This document shows positions 63,937 to 64,000 of a stretch of 64,000 nt of DNA, one piece after another. The position numbers were made by a program, and so were the translations under genes. The notes under the pieces were generated by a model. That model worked only from the letters and a program-made list of their open reading frames with translations. It did not search any database and was not told the origin of the DNA. Source of the DNA: Desulfobacteraceae bacterium Eth-SRB1 (GTDB lineage: Bacteria > Desulfobacterota > Desulfobacteria > Desulfobacterales > ETH-SRB1); assembly GCA_004193555.1 (NCBI GenBank), contig RPGP01000001.1:400156-464155 (forward strand). Reading direction: 5' to 3'. How positions within the stretch are numbered: the stretch's first letter is position 1; the number at the start of each line of letters is the position of its first letter.

Positions 63937-64000
63937 ATGGCATTAAAAAAGCAGAATAAAGTCCGGATGGTTGGTAAAACCAGTGCGGCCAAATGGTATC
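63937..64000 (+). CDS. start of the next gene, probably the RND pump subunit (partial)
   Basis: MALKKQNKVRMVGKTSAAKWY runs off the window. A position directly after the adaptor suggests the inner-membrane transporter, but the sequence is too short to show it. Confidence 0.4.
   Translation, partial: MALKKQNKVRMVGKTSAAKWY

Noticed and set aside
1-64000. Prophage
   Set aside because: No capsid, tail, terminase or lysis genes; recombinases are explained by the integron and the small element.

Overview
The window looks like a chromosome segment of a fatty-acid-oxidising anaerobe, most likely a sulfate-reducing Desulfobacterota (inference). The basis is the acyl-CoA ligase / membrane EtfAB:quinone oxidoreductase / etfBA cluster at the right end, the AT-rich sequence with dispersed short repeats, and the type of integron integrase. 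I saw no rRNA, tRNA or CRISPR array.

Left edge (1-5.6 kb) and right flank (51.9-55.3 kb). Both hold minus-strand genes that look like halves of one defence-type operon. On the right are a 279-aa alpha-helical protein and two BrxC/BrxD-like (DUF2791-type) P-loop ATPases. On the left are a PIF1-type helicase with C-terminal HRDC and HTH regions and a large Lhr-like helicase fused to a RecB/Cas4-like nuclease. Junctions inside each half overlap by 4 bp or nearly touch. About 46 kb of integron lies between the halves.

Middle (5.7-51.8 kb): a large chromosomal integron. The integrase gene intI (49952-51235, +) sits at the right end and the cassette array runs leftward, mostly on the minus strand. 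I place about 25 attC-like sites (RYYYAAC ... GTTRRRY with a palindromic body). Cassettes carry at least seven toxin-antitoxin modules (ParD/RelE, two VapC/Phd-like, YefM/RelE-like, HicAB, HigBA, BrnT-type) plus a probable eighth. They also carry two restriction-modification pairs (MjaI-like and MvaI/BcnI-like), nuclease-like proteins (DUF4268, PD-(D/E)XK, PLD), a zinc-ribbon/HEPN-like protein, a HisF-like enzyme, MarC and formate/nitrite-type membrane proteins, a lipoprotein, a methyltransferase, a formyltransferase-like gene with a 5-bp repeat at its start, and small unknowns.

The array is colonised by mobile DNA. A ~1.24-kb tyrosine-recombinase element occurs three times, and three of the six element ends lie exactly at an integron crossover point. 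There are group II introns in or beside attC sites (one nested inside another), two IS21-type elements and an IS3-type fragment. A 6.1-kb block (about 18.33-24.44 kb) recurs inverted at 32.29-38.41 kb. That second copy is full of indels, so it is either decayed or poorly sequenced.

Right end (55.8-64 kb): ordinary chromosome. It holds an acyl-CoA ligase (-), then divergent genes for the membrane electron-transfer oxidoreductase, EtfB and EtfA, a periplasmic adaptor protein of an efflux system, and the first codons of the next gene. Short dispersed repeats fill the gaps.
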